From: Pyxidicoccus trucidator
GTDB taxonomy: Bacteria > Myxococcota > Myxococcia > Myxococcales > Myxococcaceae
DNA: 64,000 nucleotides
Assembly: GCF_010894435.1 (NCBI RefSeq)
Contig: NZ_JAAIXZ010000001.1
Coordinates: forward strand, 588,322 to 652,321
Direction: 5' to 3'
Below the pieces are notes generated by a model. That model had not been told where the DNA came from. It saw nothing but the letters and a program-made list of their open reading frames with translations, and ran no database searches. The position numbers were made by a program, and so were the translations under genes. Shown here piece after piece: positions 35,318 through 45,296 of the stretch. The stretch's first letter is position 1, and each line of letters starts with the position of its first letter.

Positions 35318-36916
35318 CTACAGCCCGTACTCCGAGCGCTTGTTCTCCGCGCGGGTGGCGCACGGCTGGTCGTACTCGGGGAAGTACTCCTTCACGTGGT
35401 CCAGCGTGGCGGAGGCGGCCTTGTAGTTGCCCTGGTTGTAGTAGCCCTCCACCTCGAGCAGCAGCTTGGCGCAGGTTCGGTCCAGCTCCTGCTGCGCCGC
35501 CCTCATGCGCTCCTGGGCCTCGAAGTAGAGGTCCGGCTTGGGCACCGGGTGGGCCTCCAGCATCAGCCACGACTCGCGGAAGGCCTTCCACGCCTCGTAG
35601 CGGTTGCGCGCGCCGATGTCCGGCGTGTCGAAGTTCTTCCGGCCGCGCCTGTAGGACTCGTTGGCCTTCAGCGCGAGCTCCTCCGGCAGCAGGTCCGGCA
35701 GCAGCGCGCGCTCGACCCACACGTTCCAGATGACCCACGGGTCCTCGCCCGGCGGGTTCTTCACGTTGTCGAAGATGATGCGGTTGGGCTCGCCCTTCTT
35801 GAGGTTCTCCGCCGGAATCATCAGCTCCAGCGCGCGGTCCTGGCTGGCCAGCGTGTCGGGCAGCACCTTGCCCACGTCCACGCCGTTGACGCTCACCACC
35901 ACCTCGTCCTTGGAGATGCCCTGGGCCTGGTAGTGGAGGATGACCACCGCGCGCGTGGCGGCGGTGTATTCCCACTGGAAGATCTTCATGTCCGGCCGCT
36001 CCCAGGTGACGCCCTCACCCAGGCCGAACGAGTCGCGGATGGGCTGCGCGCTGAGCAGCGCGGGCTCCTCGCCCTTGCCCGGCCCGCCGTCGCCGTCGCT
36101 GATGACCAGCCAGTAGAGGAGGCCGAAGATGCCCAGCACCACCGCGGCGGCGCCGCCGAGGATGCCGCTGCGGACCCCGGAGCTGGCGTCCGCCCAGAAG
36201 AGCTTCGCGCCGGCGACGAGGCCGGGCGACTCGCGACGGATGCGGGCGCGCTCGGCCGCGGAGAGGCCTCCGCCCACCGGCTGGGCACCCCCGGTGCGCG
36301 GGCGCGCGGGGACCGGCGCCGCCGCCGCCGTGGAGCGCCTGGGGACGGGAGGTGCCGCCGCCGGAGCCGCGCGCTCGATGGCCGCCTTGGGCCCGGAGGC
36401 CCGGGGCGAGCTCGGCGCAGGGGCCACGGGACGCAGCGAGCGCATGTTGTGGCGGGTGGCGCCCTGGCGCATCTCCTCCAGCTCTTCCTCGTCCGCCCCT
36501 TCCGGCGCCAGCGCTACACCCTTGTTGCGCTGCCGCTTGATGGCGTCCACGGAGACGATGCGGGTGCTGTTGGCGGCGGGCGGCGCTTCGGCGGGAATCT
36601 CTTCCTCACCCGTGGACGCCTCGTCCGTCATCATGACGAAGACGAACGTCACCGGGCCGAGCGTCAGCTTGTCGCCGTCCTCCAGGGACTGCGTGGCCAC
36701 CGGGGAGCCGTTGACGAGCGTGCCGTTGGCGCTGCCCTGGTCCTCGACGGAATAGGTCTCTCCGTCGAGGAAGATGCGGCAGTGCTTGCGGGAGACGCCG
36801 GGGTCGAACAGGGCGACGTCACAATCCGTCGACCTGCCGATGAGCACGGAGTCCTGGTCGAAGACGAACTCCTTACCGGCTTCTCTTCCTTCGGAGATCG
36901 TCAGCTGGAAAGGCAT
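35318..36916 (-). CDS. FHA-domain membrane protein
   Basis: A 532-residue protein. The N-terminal FHA domain (about 1-98) has the phosphothreonine-binding core: IGRSTDCDVALFDPGVSRKHCRIFLDGETYSVEDQGSANGTLVNG. Residues 100-235 are a disordered Ala/Pro/Arg-rich linker. One transmembrane helix follows (ILGGAAAVVLGIFGLLYWLV), then an extracytoplasmic region with a beta-sandwich-like segment (IFQWEYTAATRAVVILHYQ) and a helical C-terminus with tetratricopeptide-like character (YYNQGNYKAASATLDHVKEYF). It should read Ser/Thr-kinase phosphorylation on the cytoplasmic side and transmit it across the membrane. The start is 6 nt after the WYL gene stop, so it is the third gene of the WYL operon. Confidence 0.9.
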   Translation of the reverse strand: MPFQLTISEGREAGKEFVFDQDSVLIGRSTDCDVALFDPGVSRKHCRIFLDGETYSVEDQGSANGTLVNGSPVATQSLEDGDKLTLGPVTFVFVMMTDEASTGEEEIPAEAPPAANSTRIVSVDAIKRQRNKGVALAPEGADEEELEEMRQGATRHNMRSLRPVAPAPSSPRASGPKAAIERAAPAAAPPVPRRSTAAAAPVPARPRTGGAQPVGGGLSAAERARIRRESPGLVAGAKLFWADASSGVRSGILGGAAAVVLGIFGLLYWLVISDGDGGPGKGEEPALLSAQPIRDSFGLGEGVTWERPDMKIFQWEYTAATRAVVILHYQAQGISKDEVVVSVNGVDVGKVLPDTLASQDRALELMIPAENLKKGEPNRIIFDNVKNPPGEDPWVIWNVWVERALLPDLLPEELALKANESYRRGRKNFDTPDIGARNRYEAWKAFRESWLMLEAHPVPKPDLYFEAQERMRAAQQELDRTCAKLLLEVEGYYNQGNYKAASATLDHVKEYFPEYDQPCATRAENKRSEYGL

Positions 36917-36922
36917 GGGGGG

Positions 36923-37852
36923 CTACAATCCTACCGAGGCCCGCGCCGCTCGGGCAACGGCGGCTCGCGCGCTTTCGGGTTCCATGACCTGCGCCTCGCC
37001 TCCAAACGACAGCACCCACTGCGTCAGCCAGCGCTCGCTATCGCCGGCCACCGACACCTCCACGCCCCCATCGGCGAGCGGGCGAGCGTCCCGGCCGAAG
37101 CGCTCCTTCACGTAGGGAGCGGCCACCGGGGAGAAGCGCACCCGCACGGAGACCTCGGTGCGGCTGCGGGCCGGGTTGGGCACGTCCGCCCGCGCGTCGG
37201 GCGGGGGCAGGAAGGCGGTGTCCGTGACGGCGATGTCCTCCATCCGGTCCAGCCGGAAGAGGCGCGCGTCCTGGCGCATGTGGTCGAAGCCCTGGAGGTA
37301 CCACTGGCCCCGGTGGCTGAGCAGCTCGTACGGGCGCACCCGGCGCGCCTCGGGCGCGCGGCCCGGGGTGGCGTAGGCGAACGTCACCTCCAGCCGCTCG
37401 ATGATGGCGCGGGTGAGCGGCGCCAGCGCCTGGGGCGCCTCGGCGGAGGCGTCGATCTTCCGGTACATCTCCCGGTAGCGCTCGCGGGTGGAGGGCGGGA
37501 GGATGCGCTCCAGCTTCTGGAGGGCGCTCTGCAGCGCGTCCCCCGCCGCCGGGCGCAACAGCTCCGCCGAGGCGGCCAGGGCCGCGGCCTCGCCCGGCGT
37601 CAACCGGGGCGGCGCGAAGAGGCGCTGGTCGAGGTCCACGTAGACGCGATCATTGTCCACGTAGATGTCGATGTAGTCGTCCGGGTTGAAGGGCGGCCGG
37701 CCCACGCAGGTGAGCAGGTCCAGCTCCTCCAGCAGGTCCTCACGGCTGATGTTGAGGGCCTTCGCGAGCGACTCCACCGTGACGCCGGGGTGCTTGGACA
37801 CGTAGGGGACGAGGAACAGCAGGCGGCGGAGCCGCTCGTGGACGTTGCTCAT
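36923..37852 (-). CDS. WYL-domain transcriptional regulator (second of pair)
   Basis: A 309-residue PafB/PafC-like regulator. The N-terminal winged helix-turn-helix is RRLLFLVPYVSKHPGVTVESLAKALNISREDLLEELDLL, and the WYL domain spans RRVRPYELLSHRGQWYLQGFDHMRQDARLFRLDRMEDIAV, with the W-Y-L signature. A C-terminal WCX-type extension follows. WYL domains bind nucleic acid or nucleotide ligands. The start ATG overlaps the stop of the upstream WYL gene (ATGA), so the two are probably co-translated and may act as a heterodimer, like actinobacterial PafBC, which responds to DNA damage. Its target genes here are unknown. Confidence 0.92.
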   Translation of the reverse strand: MSNVHERLRRLLFLVPYVSKHPGVTVESLAKALNISREDLLEELDLLTCVGRPPFNPDDYIDIYVDNDRVYVDLDQRLFAPPRLTPGEAAALAASAELLRPAAGDALQSALQKLERILPPSTRERYREMYRKIDASAEAPQALAPLTRAIIERLEVTFAYATPGRAPEARRVRPYELLSHRGQWYLQGFDHMRQDARLFRLDRMEDIAVTDTAFLPPPDARADVPNPARSRTEVSVRVRFSPVAAPYVKERFGRDARPLADGGVEVSVAGDSERWLTQWVLSFGGEAQVMEPESARAAVARAARASVGL

Positions 37853-38847
37853 ACGTGTCGCTCCAGGATGCGCGTCGCCATCTCCGTCAGCCGCGCCTGG
37901 GCGCGCTCCGGGCCCTCCACGCGGCAGTCCGGACCCAGCTGCAGACAGAAGCGCACCAGGCCGTCCAGGAACGTCACCCGCATGCGAGCGCGGACGACGC
38001 CCTCCTCCGCGGGCTCCAGCGTGGCGCCGGGCAGCAGGCTCGCGGCGCGCGAGGCCAGCGCGCCCGACAGGCGGAGCACCACCTCCATCGGCTCGTGGAA
38101 GCGGTGCTGCCACGGGAAGTACGCCACGTGGGCGTCCAGCGAGAAGTCCTCCGGCACCTGGAAGTCCGGCGTGCGCGGACGGGCGGTGTTCACCTTCAGC
38201 TCCCGGACGCGGTGCACGTGGAACGTCCGCAGGCCGCCGCGCAGGTGGCAGTGGCCCACCAGCGTCCAGACGCCGCGGCGCAGCGCGAGCCCGTACGGGT
38301 CCACCTTGCGCTGCGTGGTGCTGGGGCTCTTGGGACTGGCGTAGGTGATGTCCACCCACTTGCGCGAGGCGCACGCGTCCCAGAGCTGCTCCAGGCGGGC
38401 GGACAGCTCCTTCTCCTCGCCCTCCTGCACGGCGCCCAGCTCCATGCGCACGCGGGGCGTGGGCAGCGACTCGCCGGCGAAGAAGCCAATCTTGCGCAGT
38501 GCGTGCGCCAGGTCGTCCCGGCCGGGGAAGGCGCCGGAGGCCAGCGCCGCGGAGCCGGCGGCGTACAGCACGGCCAGCTCCTCCTTGGTGAGGTCCGCCT
38601 CCGGCAGGTAGTAGGCGTCGCGGTCGACGATGTAGCCGTCGCGCCGGTCGTCGTCGCCCTGCACGTAGGTCAGCGGGAAGCCCAGCTCCACCAGCTCCGC
38701 CTTGTCACGCTCGAACTTTCGCTCGGCGGCATCGTCCGAGCCGCCGTAGTCAGAAGGGAAGTGCTCGCGCAGCTCGGCCCAGGAGATGGGCTCGCGCGCG
38801 TCGAGCAGAAGGGCTACGAGGTCGAGGATGCGTTCGGTGCGTTCCAT
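37849..38847 (-). CDS. WYL-domain transcriptional regulator (first of pair)
   Basis: A 332-residue PafC-like regulator. The N-terminal HTH (MERTERILDLVALLLDAREPISWAELREHFPSDY...ERKFERDKAELVELGFPL) is followed by the WYL domain RKVDPYGLALRRGVWTLVGHCHLRGGLRTFHVHRVRELKV and a C-terminal extension. The ATG at 38847 gives the family's usual start; longer in-frame upstream sequence lacks regulator character. It heads the WYL-WYL-FHA operon. In the 315-nt gap upstream a TGGCA-type dyad (38989-39009) could be an autoregulatory operator. Confidence 0.92.
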   Translation of the reverse strand: MERTERILDLVALLLDAREPISWAELREHFPSDYGGSDDAAERKFERDKAELVELGFPLTYVQGDDDRRDGYIVDRDAYYLPEADLTKEELAVLYAAGSAALASGAFPGRDDLAHALRKIGFFAGESLPTPRVRMELGAVQEGEEKELSARLEQLWDACASRKWVDITYASPKSPSTTQRKVDPYGLALRRGVWTLVGHCHLRGGLRTFHVHRVRELKVNTARPRTPDFQVPEDFSLDAHVAYFPWQHRFHEPMEVVLRLSGALASRAASLLPGATLEPAEEGVVRARMRVTFLDGLVRFCLQLGPDCRVEGPERAQARLTEMATRILERHV

Positions 38848-39162
38848 TCGGGAAGGTCGTCGACGATGCCGGGCAGACCCCGGGGGGTCAAGGAAGTGGG
38901 AGGCGACGAGGAGAAACAGGCGGCGGGCCGACCCGCGTCCGGGCGGATATCCGGACTCGACTGAACAAACAAGCAGGTAGTCGATTGTGTGCCAGCCGAC
39001 CCTTGGCACGGTGGCGGACAACCCATGACGGGGGGCTCGCACTCAGGGCGCGACTGGGATATTCCTGAGACGTCTAATGAAGTGAGAAGCGCCGATGACG
39101 GGCCGTGCCCGACTGGACGCCGCGCGGCCGGCGCGGCAAGGGCGCTTCGAAGGGACCTCACC
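38848..39162. promoter_or_regulatory. Divergent promoter region between WYL operon and small exported protein
   Basis: A 315-nt gap between divergent genes. The inverted repeat GTGCCA (38989-38994) and TGGCAC (39004-39009), with 9-nt spacing, stands out and could be an operator for the WYL regulators or the divergent gene. The block 38951-38985 is comparatively AT-rich. No small gene or RNA was recognised. Confidence 0.4.
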
Positions 39163-39633
39163 ATGGGCCGCACCTCCCTCGTCCGTAATGTGGTTGCCGG
39201 GCTGGCGCTGCTGGTGGGGCTGTCCTCTGTCGTGAGCCCCGCCGCCGCCAGCGCCGAGCCGCTCTACTTCGCCGTCGAGGTCCGCCGTGAGGGCCGGCTG
39301 GTGGCGAAGCCCCGGCTGCTGGGCGAGACGGGTCGCACCCTGCGCGCCGAGCGCCGCCGCCCGGGCGCCCCGCATCCGGACTACCGGCTGATCCTCACCC
39401 CCACCGCCGCCGGGGACTCCTTCCTCCTCCAGCTCGACTTGCAGTTGCCCGAGGCCAAGGGCCACTCCGAGCTGGCCCTGCTCCACGGGCAGGAGCGCAA
39501 GCTCCAGCTCGGCCGGGTGCCGGGGGAGCTGGAGGTCCACCTGCTCCTCATGAAGGTGGACTCCCCCGAGTTCCGCGCGCTGATGCAGCTGGGCCAGGAC
39601 TCGGACAAGGGTTCGTCCACCTCCTCCATCTAG
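39163..39633 (+). CDS. Hypothetical exported protein
   Basis: A 156-residue protein with a clear signal peptide (LVRNVVAGLALLVGLSSVVSPAAASAEP). The mature part has alternating strands (LYFAVEVRREGRLVAKPRLLGETGRTLRAERR, YRLILTPTAAGDSFLLQLDLQL, SELALLHGQERKLQLG, ELEVHLLLMKVDSPEF), suggesting a small all-beta periplasmic domain and a Ser-rich tail. No family recognised. It is convergent with proB. Confidence 0.72.
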   Translation: MGRTSLVRNVVAGLALLVGLSSVVSPAAASAEPLYFAVEVRREGRLVAKPRLLGETGRTLRAERRRPGAPHPDYRLILTPTAAGDSFLLQLDLQLPEAKGHSELALLHGQERKLQLGRVPGELEVHLLLMKVDSPEFRALMQLGQDSDKGSSTSSI

Positions 39634-39637
39634 GCCG

Positions 39638-39660
39638 GCCCGCTCCCCTGCCCCGCGGGC
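39638..39660. terminator. Small stem between convergent exported protein and proB
   Basis: GCCCGC (39638-39643) pairs with GCGGGC (39655-39660) in the 29-nt space between convergent stop codons. It is weak. Confidence 0.35.
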
Positions 39661-39662
39661 TC

Positions 39663-40802
39663 CTACAGCACCGCCAGGTCGTCGCGGTGCACCGCCTCGT
39701 CCAGGTAGCGGTAGCCCAGCACCGCCTCGATGTCCGTCGTGCGCCGGCCGGCGATGCGCCGCAATTCGTTGGCGTCATAGGCGGCGAGGCCCCGGGCGAA
39801 CACGGCGCCGGACGCGTCCGCCAGGTCCACCGGGTCTCCCCGGCCGAAGTCCCCCTCCACGCCGCGCACACCGCTGGGCAGCAGGCTGCGCTTGCCGGTG
39901 ACGATGGCCTCGCGCGCCCCCGCGTCCACCGTGATTCGTCCCCGAGGCCGCAGGGCGTGGGCTATCCACGCGGCGCGGGCGCTGCGGCGGTTGCCGGTGG
40001 GCTCGAAGAGGGTGCCCACGGGCTCGCCCTCCAGCACCTCACGCAGCCGGCCCGGCACCGCGCCGGAGGTAATCACGCAGCGGATGCCGGACTCCGTGGC
40101 CCGCGCGGCGGCGCGCACCTTGGTGGCCATGCCGCCGGTGCCCACGCCGCTGGTGGTGTCGCCGGACAGGGCCAGCACCTCGGGCGTCACCTGCTCCACG
40201 GAGAGCATCAGCTCCGCGCCCTCATCCCGGCGAGGGTCCCCGGTGTAGAGCCCCTCCACGTCCGAGAGGAGGACGAGCGCCTCGGCCTCCACCACGCCCG
40301 CCACCAGCCCGGCCAGCGTGTCGTTGTCGCCGAACTTCAGCTCGTCCACGGACACGGTGTCGTTCTCGTTGATGACGGGCACCACCCCCGCCGCCAGCAG
40401 CCGCTCCAGGGCGTGCTTCACGTTGAGGTAGCGCCGCCGGTCCTGCACGTCCTCGTGGGTGAGGAGCACCTGGGCCACGGCCCGGCCCGCCCCGCTGAAG
40501 GCTTCCTCATAGGCCTGCATCAGCCGGCTCTGGCCCACCGCCGCGCACGCCTGCTTGCCGGGAATGTCCTTGGGGCGGCCCGGCAGGCCCAGGCGCTCCA
40601 CGCCCAGGGCGATGGCGCCGCTGGAGACCACCACCAATTCCCGCCCCTGGGCCGCCCACAACAAATCCCGGCCCAGCGCATCGAAGTGGGGACGGTTGAA
40701 GCGCCCGGTGGCGTTCGTCAGCGCGTTGGTGCCGATCTTCACCACCACGCGACGGGCGGCGCGCAGGGCGGTGCGGCCAGCGGGAATCGAACTCACAGTC
40801 AC
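39663..40802 (-). CDS. proB: Glutamate 5-kinase
   Basis: Phosphorylates glutamate to gamma-glutamyl phosphate, the first step of proline synthesis. The 379-residue protein has the amino-acid kinase fold (VVVKIGTNALTN, VVSSGAIALGVERLG, PVINENDTVSVDELKFGDNDTLAGLVAG, LLSDVEGLYTGDPRRD, GTGGMATKVRAA) and a C-terminal PUA domain (GRITVDAGAREAIVTGKRSLLPSGV). Start GTG at 40802 gives MTVSSIPAG; the proA partner is not in the window. It is divergent from hflX with a 180-nt control region between them. Confidence 0.96.
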   Translation of the reverse strand: MTVSSIPAGRTALRAARRVVVKIGTNALTNATGRFNRPHFDALGRDLLWAAQGRELVVVSSGAIALGVERLGLPGRPKDIPGKQACAAVGQSRLMQAYEEAFSGAGRAVAQVLLTHEDVQDRRRYLNVKHALERLLAAGVVPVINENDTVSVDELKFGDNDTLAGLVAGVVEAEALVLLSDVEGLYTGDPRRDEGAELMLSVEQVTPEVLALSGDTTSGVGTGGMATKVRAAARATESGIRCVITSGAVPGRLREVLEGEPVGTLFEPTGNRRSARAAWIAHALRPRGRITVDAGAREAIVTGKRSLLPSGVRGVEGDFGRGDPVDLADASGAVFARGLAAYDANELRRIAGRRTTDIEAVLGYRYLDEAVHRDDLAVL

Positions 40803-40865
40803 CAGCGTAGGTCAGAATCGGAAACAGGGCGCGTCATCCGTGTGTTCACCCCTGTCGCTGTCCTC

Positions 40866-40903
40866 GGAACGAACAGCGGGAACGAACAGCGGGAACGTAC
40901 GGG
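40866..40903. repeat. Three near-tandem 13-bp repeats in the proB-hflX intergenic region
   Basis: GGAACGAACAGC, GGGAACGAACAGC and GGGAACGTACGGG lie end to end at 40866-40903, about 80-115 nt upstream of hflX. The first two are almost identical, the third diverges. They could be binding sites for a regulator of either gene, or a simple expansion. Confidence 0.6.
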
Positions 40904-40982
40904 GACATGAAACCCACCCCGCCGGTGGCCATATAAAGTTCCGGATGCGTGGGGGCCTGGCGCCCCCACCAGGAGAAACGGT

Positions 40983-42635
<1,653 letters not shown>

Positions 42636-42692
42636 CGGGGACGGACAGGCTGTTGCCGGACAGGCACGGCACCCTCTAGAGTCGGGGGCGCC

Positions 42693-43133
42693 GTGCCTAC
42701 TTCCATTTCATTGCTGCCGCTCCAGGGCCTGCTCGCACAGGCCGCGCCGGACTACACCAAGCCGGTCTCCTCCCTGTCACCGAAGTACTTCGAGCTGCTG
42801 GAGCAGAACAGTCACATCATCTACCCCTCGCTGGCGGTGCTGACGCTGGTCATCATCGCCGCGGGCATCCTCCAGGCGTGGAGGACGCAGGACCTGGACG
42901 GCCTGCAGAAGAACGAGTTCAAGCGCGCCATCGTCAACGAGCTGCGCCGCAACATCAGCGGCATGCCCGGCGACATGCTGGCCAAGGCCGTGGGGTTGGA
43001 CCGGCTCAAGACGAACCACCTCCTGGAGCAGATGCTGAAGGAGGGGCTGGTGGTGAGCCACACCAACTCGCAGCGGCTCACCGTGTGGCGCATCCGCGGC
43101 GCGACGCCGGACCCGAGCGTGCGGCAGTACTGA
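42693..43133 (+). CDS. Membrane-anchored protein with winged-helix-like domain
   Basis: A 146-residue protein. One transmembrane helix (IIYPSLAVLTLVIIAAGILQAW, about 42-64) follows a short, possibly extracytoplasmic, N-terminus. The C-terminal half (EFKRAIVNELRRNISGMPGDMLAKAVGLDRLKTNHLLEQMLKEGLVVSHTNSQRLTVWRI) has the helix-helix-turn-helix-wing pattern of a winged helix. It may be a membrane-tethered DNA-binding or oligomerisation domain. No named family recognised. GTG start 57 nt after hflX; its stop is 1 nt from the convergent gpsA stop. Confidence 0.75.
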   Translation: MPTSISLLPLQGLLAQAAPDYTKPVSSLSPKYFELLEQNSHIIYPSLAVLTLVIIAAGILQAWRTQDLDGLQKNEFKRAIVNELRRNISGMPGDMLAKAVGLDRLKTNHLLEQMLKEGLVVSHTNSQRLTVWRIRGATPDPSVRQY

Positions 43134-43134
43134 C

Positions 43135-44142
43135 TCAGCCGCCCGACAGCTCCGACTTCGGCTGGCGCGTCATCAGGTCCACCACCGCGGCCTTCGCGTT
43201 CTTGCCTTCGTAGGCAATCAGGTAGACCTGATGGCAGATGGGCAGCTCCACGCCCGTCTTGAGCTCCAAGTCCCGGGCGCTCTTCGCCGTCTTCACGCCC
43301 TCGGCGACCTCCTTCATCTCCGCGAGGATGTCCGGCAGCTTGCGGCCCTTGCCCAGCTCCATGCCCACGTGCCGGTTGCGGCTCAGCTCGCCCGTACACG
43401 TCAGCACCAGGTCGCCCATGCCGGACAGGCCGGAGAGCGTCAGTGGGTTGGCGCCCTTGCGCACCGCCAGGCGCGTAATCTCCGCCAGGCCCCGGGTGAT
43501 GATGGCCGCGCGCGCGTTGTGGCCCATGCCCAGCCCGTCCGCCATGCCCGCGGCAATGGCAATCACGTTCTTCAGCGCGCCGCCGTACTGCACGCCCACC
43601 ACGTCCGTGGACGTGTAGCTGCGGAACGTCTCCGTCTGCAGCGCCTTCTGGCAGCGCACCGCCACCTTGTCCCAGTGGGACGCAATCGTCACCACCGTGG
43701 GCATGCGCCTGGCCAGCTCCTTGGCGAAGCTGGGCCCGGAGAGCACCGCGATGTACGGATGGAACTCCTCCGGCAGGCAGTCCTCCAGCAGCTCCGTCAT
43801 CGTCAGCAGCGTCTCGTTCTCAATCCCCTTGGACACGGTGATGAGGGGCACGTGGCGCGGGAGGTACGGCTTCGCCTTCGCCACCACCTCGCGCGTGGCG
43901 TGGCTGGGCGTGGCCAGCACCACCAGCTCCGAGCCGGCGAGCGCCTCCTCCAGGCTGTTGGTGGCGCGCACGCGCTCGGAGATGGGGATGCCCTTGAGGT
44001 AGGTGGGGTTCTCGTGCCGGGTGTTGATGGCCTCGACGACGGAGGGCTCCCGGCCCCACAGCCGCACCTCCTCGCAGTTCACCGCGAGGACGTTCGCCAG
44101 GGCTGTACCGAAGGAGCCGGAGCCGATGACACTGCCACGCAT
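43135..44142 (-). CDS. gpsA: Glycerol-3-phosphate dehydrogenase [NAD(P)+]
   Basis: Reduces dihydroxyacetone phosphate to sn-glycerol-3-phosphate for phospholipid synthesis. The Rossmann motif is MRGSVIGSGSFGTALANVL, and PSFAKELARRMPT, VGVQYGGALKNVIAIAAGMADGLGMGHNARAA (with the catalytic Lys) and SGLSGMGDLVLTCTGELSRNRHVGMELG are family signatures. The length is 335 residues, normal. The ATG at 44142 starts directly at the Rossmann strand behind a GAGG site. It follows an upstream envelope protein gene on the same strand with a 35-nt gap. Confidence 0.97.
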   Translation of the reverse strand: MRGSVIGSGSFGTALANVLAVNCEEVRLWGREPSVVEAINTRHENPTYLKGIPISERVRATNSLEEALAGSELVVLATPSHATREVVAKAKPYLPRHVPLITVSKGIENETLLTMTELLEDCLPEEFHPYIAVLSGPSFAKELARRMPTVVTIASHWDKVAVRCQKALQTETFRSYTSTDVVGVQYGGALKNVIAIAAGMADGLGMGHNARAAIITRGLAEITRLAVRKGANPLTLSGLSGMGDLVLTCTGELSRNRHVGMELGKGRKLPDILAEMKEVAEGVKTAKSARDLELKTGVELPICHQVYLIAYEGKNAKAAVVDLMTRQPKSELSGG

Positions 44143-44177
44143 GCAGGACCTCGCTGGAGGGGGGGCGGCTCGCGCCG

Positions 44178-45116
44178 CTAGAGACCGGTGACGACGCCGA
44201 GGGAGAGGACCGGCATGAAGTCCGCGTCCTCGGGACGCGTCCGCACATCGCCACCCACTGTCACAGAGTAGGACGTTTTCTCGCTGAGGGGCACTTCGGC
44301 GCCAAAGCGGATGGGGAAGGCGCTGCCCGTCACCACCGACGGCGGCAGGCCCCCCAGCGGCGTGCGCTGCAGCGGCTCCGTGTCCAGGGAGAGGTGGTAG
44401 CGCACGTCCAGGAACAGGCGCGCGGAGAGCGGCCCCTTGCGCTGGAGGTTGGCGACGATGCCGGGCAGCACGTTCCAGTTGCGCCGGCCGCTGAGGTAGC
44501 GCGCGCCCCTCAGCTCCACGCTCGCCGGCCGGAGGAAGAAGGCCTTGCCCCCCTCCACCGCCAGCCCCACGCTCCACCGCGGGCCGCCGTCCAGCACCAT
44601 CCACCGCCCGCCCAGGCGCAGCTCGTTCATCATCCCGTAGAGGCTGTCCACGCCGGCGATGACGTCCACGCGCGGCAGCACGCCATACGCCACCCGGGCG
44701 GACAGCGTGGGGAAGCCCAGTGAGAAGCCCGCCGCGAGCCCTCCCGCCCCCACCGTGCGCGCGCCCAGCAGGCTCACCCGGTTGGGCACCGGCGGCGGGC
44801 CGGGCGGAGGCCGCGGCGCACGCCGCGCGGGAGAGGCCACCCGGTCATCATCCACCGGGACGAGGGGCGGCACCTCGGGCAGCTTCGGGAGCGCCGCGGC
44901 GTCGCCCCCCGTCGGCACCGACGTGGCGCCGGGGAAGTCCTGCCACGCGGCATCGTCCGGAGCGCTGTTGCGCCGGGGAGCCTCCACCTCACCGCCGGGC
45001 GCGGCCCAGGCCTCGTCCGGCGTCGGGTTGCGCGCGGCGGGCGCCTCGGAGGATTGCGCCAGGACGGGCACGCCCGGGACGAGCAGCAGCAGGATGAGGA
45101 GGCGGGGGGAGACCAT
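44178..45116 (-). CDS. Exported protein with outer-membrane beta-barrel character
   Basis: A 312-residue protein with signal peptide PRLLILLLLVPGVPVLAQ. Residues 20-110 are Pro/Ala-rich and likely disordered. From about 110 the sequence has amphipathic strands and turns typical of an outer-membrane barrel (RVSLLGARTVGAGGLAAGFSLGFPTLSARVAYGVLPRVDVIAGVD, SARLFLDVRYHLSLD, SYSVTVGGDVRTR). The C-terminus ends in Leu rather than Phe. No family recognised; a channel or passive envelope component is plausible. Same strand as gpsA, 35 nt before it. Confidence 0.72.
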   Translation of the reverse strand: MVSPRLLILLLLVPGVPVLAQSSEAPAARNPTPDEAWAAPGGEVEAPRRNSAPDDAAWQDFPGATSVPTGGDAAALPKLPEVPPLVPVDDDRVASPARRAPRPPPGPPPVPNRVSLLGARTVGAGGLAAGFSLGFPTLSARVAYGVLPRVDVIAGVDSLYGMMNELRLGGRWMVLDGGPRWSVGLAVEGGKAFFLRPASVELRGARYLSGRRNWNVLPGIVANLQRKGPLSARLFLDVRYHLSLDTEPLQRTPLGGLPPSVVTGSAFPIRFGAEVPLSEKTSYSVTVGGDVRTRPEDADFMPVLSLGVVTGL

Positions 45117-45296
45117 GGAAGCGGGCAGGAGCTTAAACCACCGGGCAGGACGACACGAGGGAAGCCCGCCCGCTCCCCGAGCCGGCGGGAGAGCCGTCCG
45201 GAAGCGGGCACCCCCCCACGGGAAACGTGGCCGCCGCGGCCTTCCTCCGGTCTACCATCCGCGCCGCGCCGACGTGCGCCAGGGAGAGACCACGGG

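Noticed and set aside
36923-38374. A 483-codon extension of the second WYL regulator into the first.
   Set aside because: The extra N-terminus is a second-frame reading of the first WYL gene; the ATG at 37852 overlapping the upstream stop gives the normal family start.
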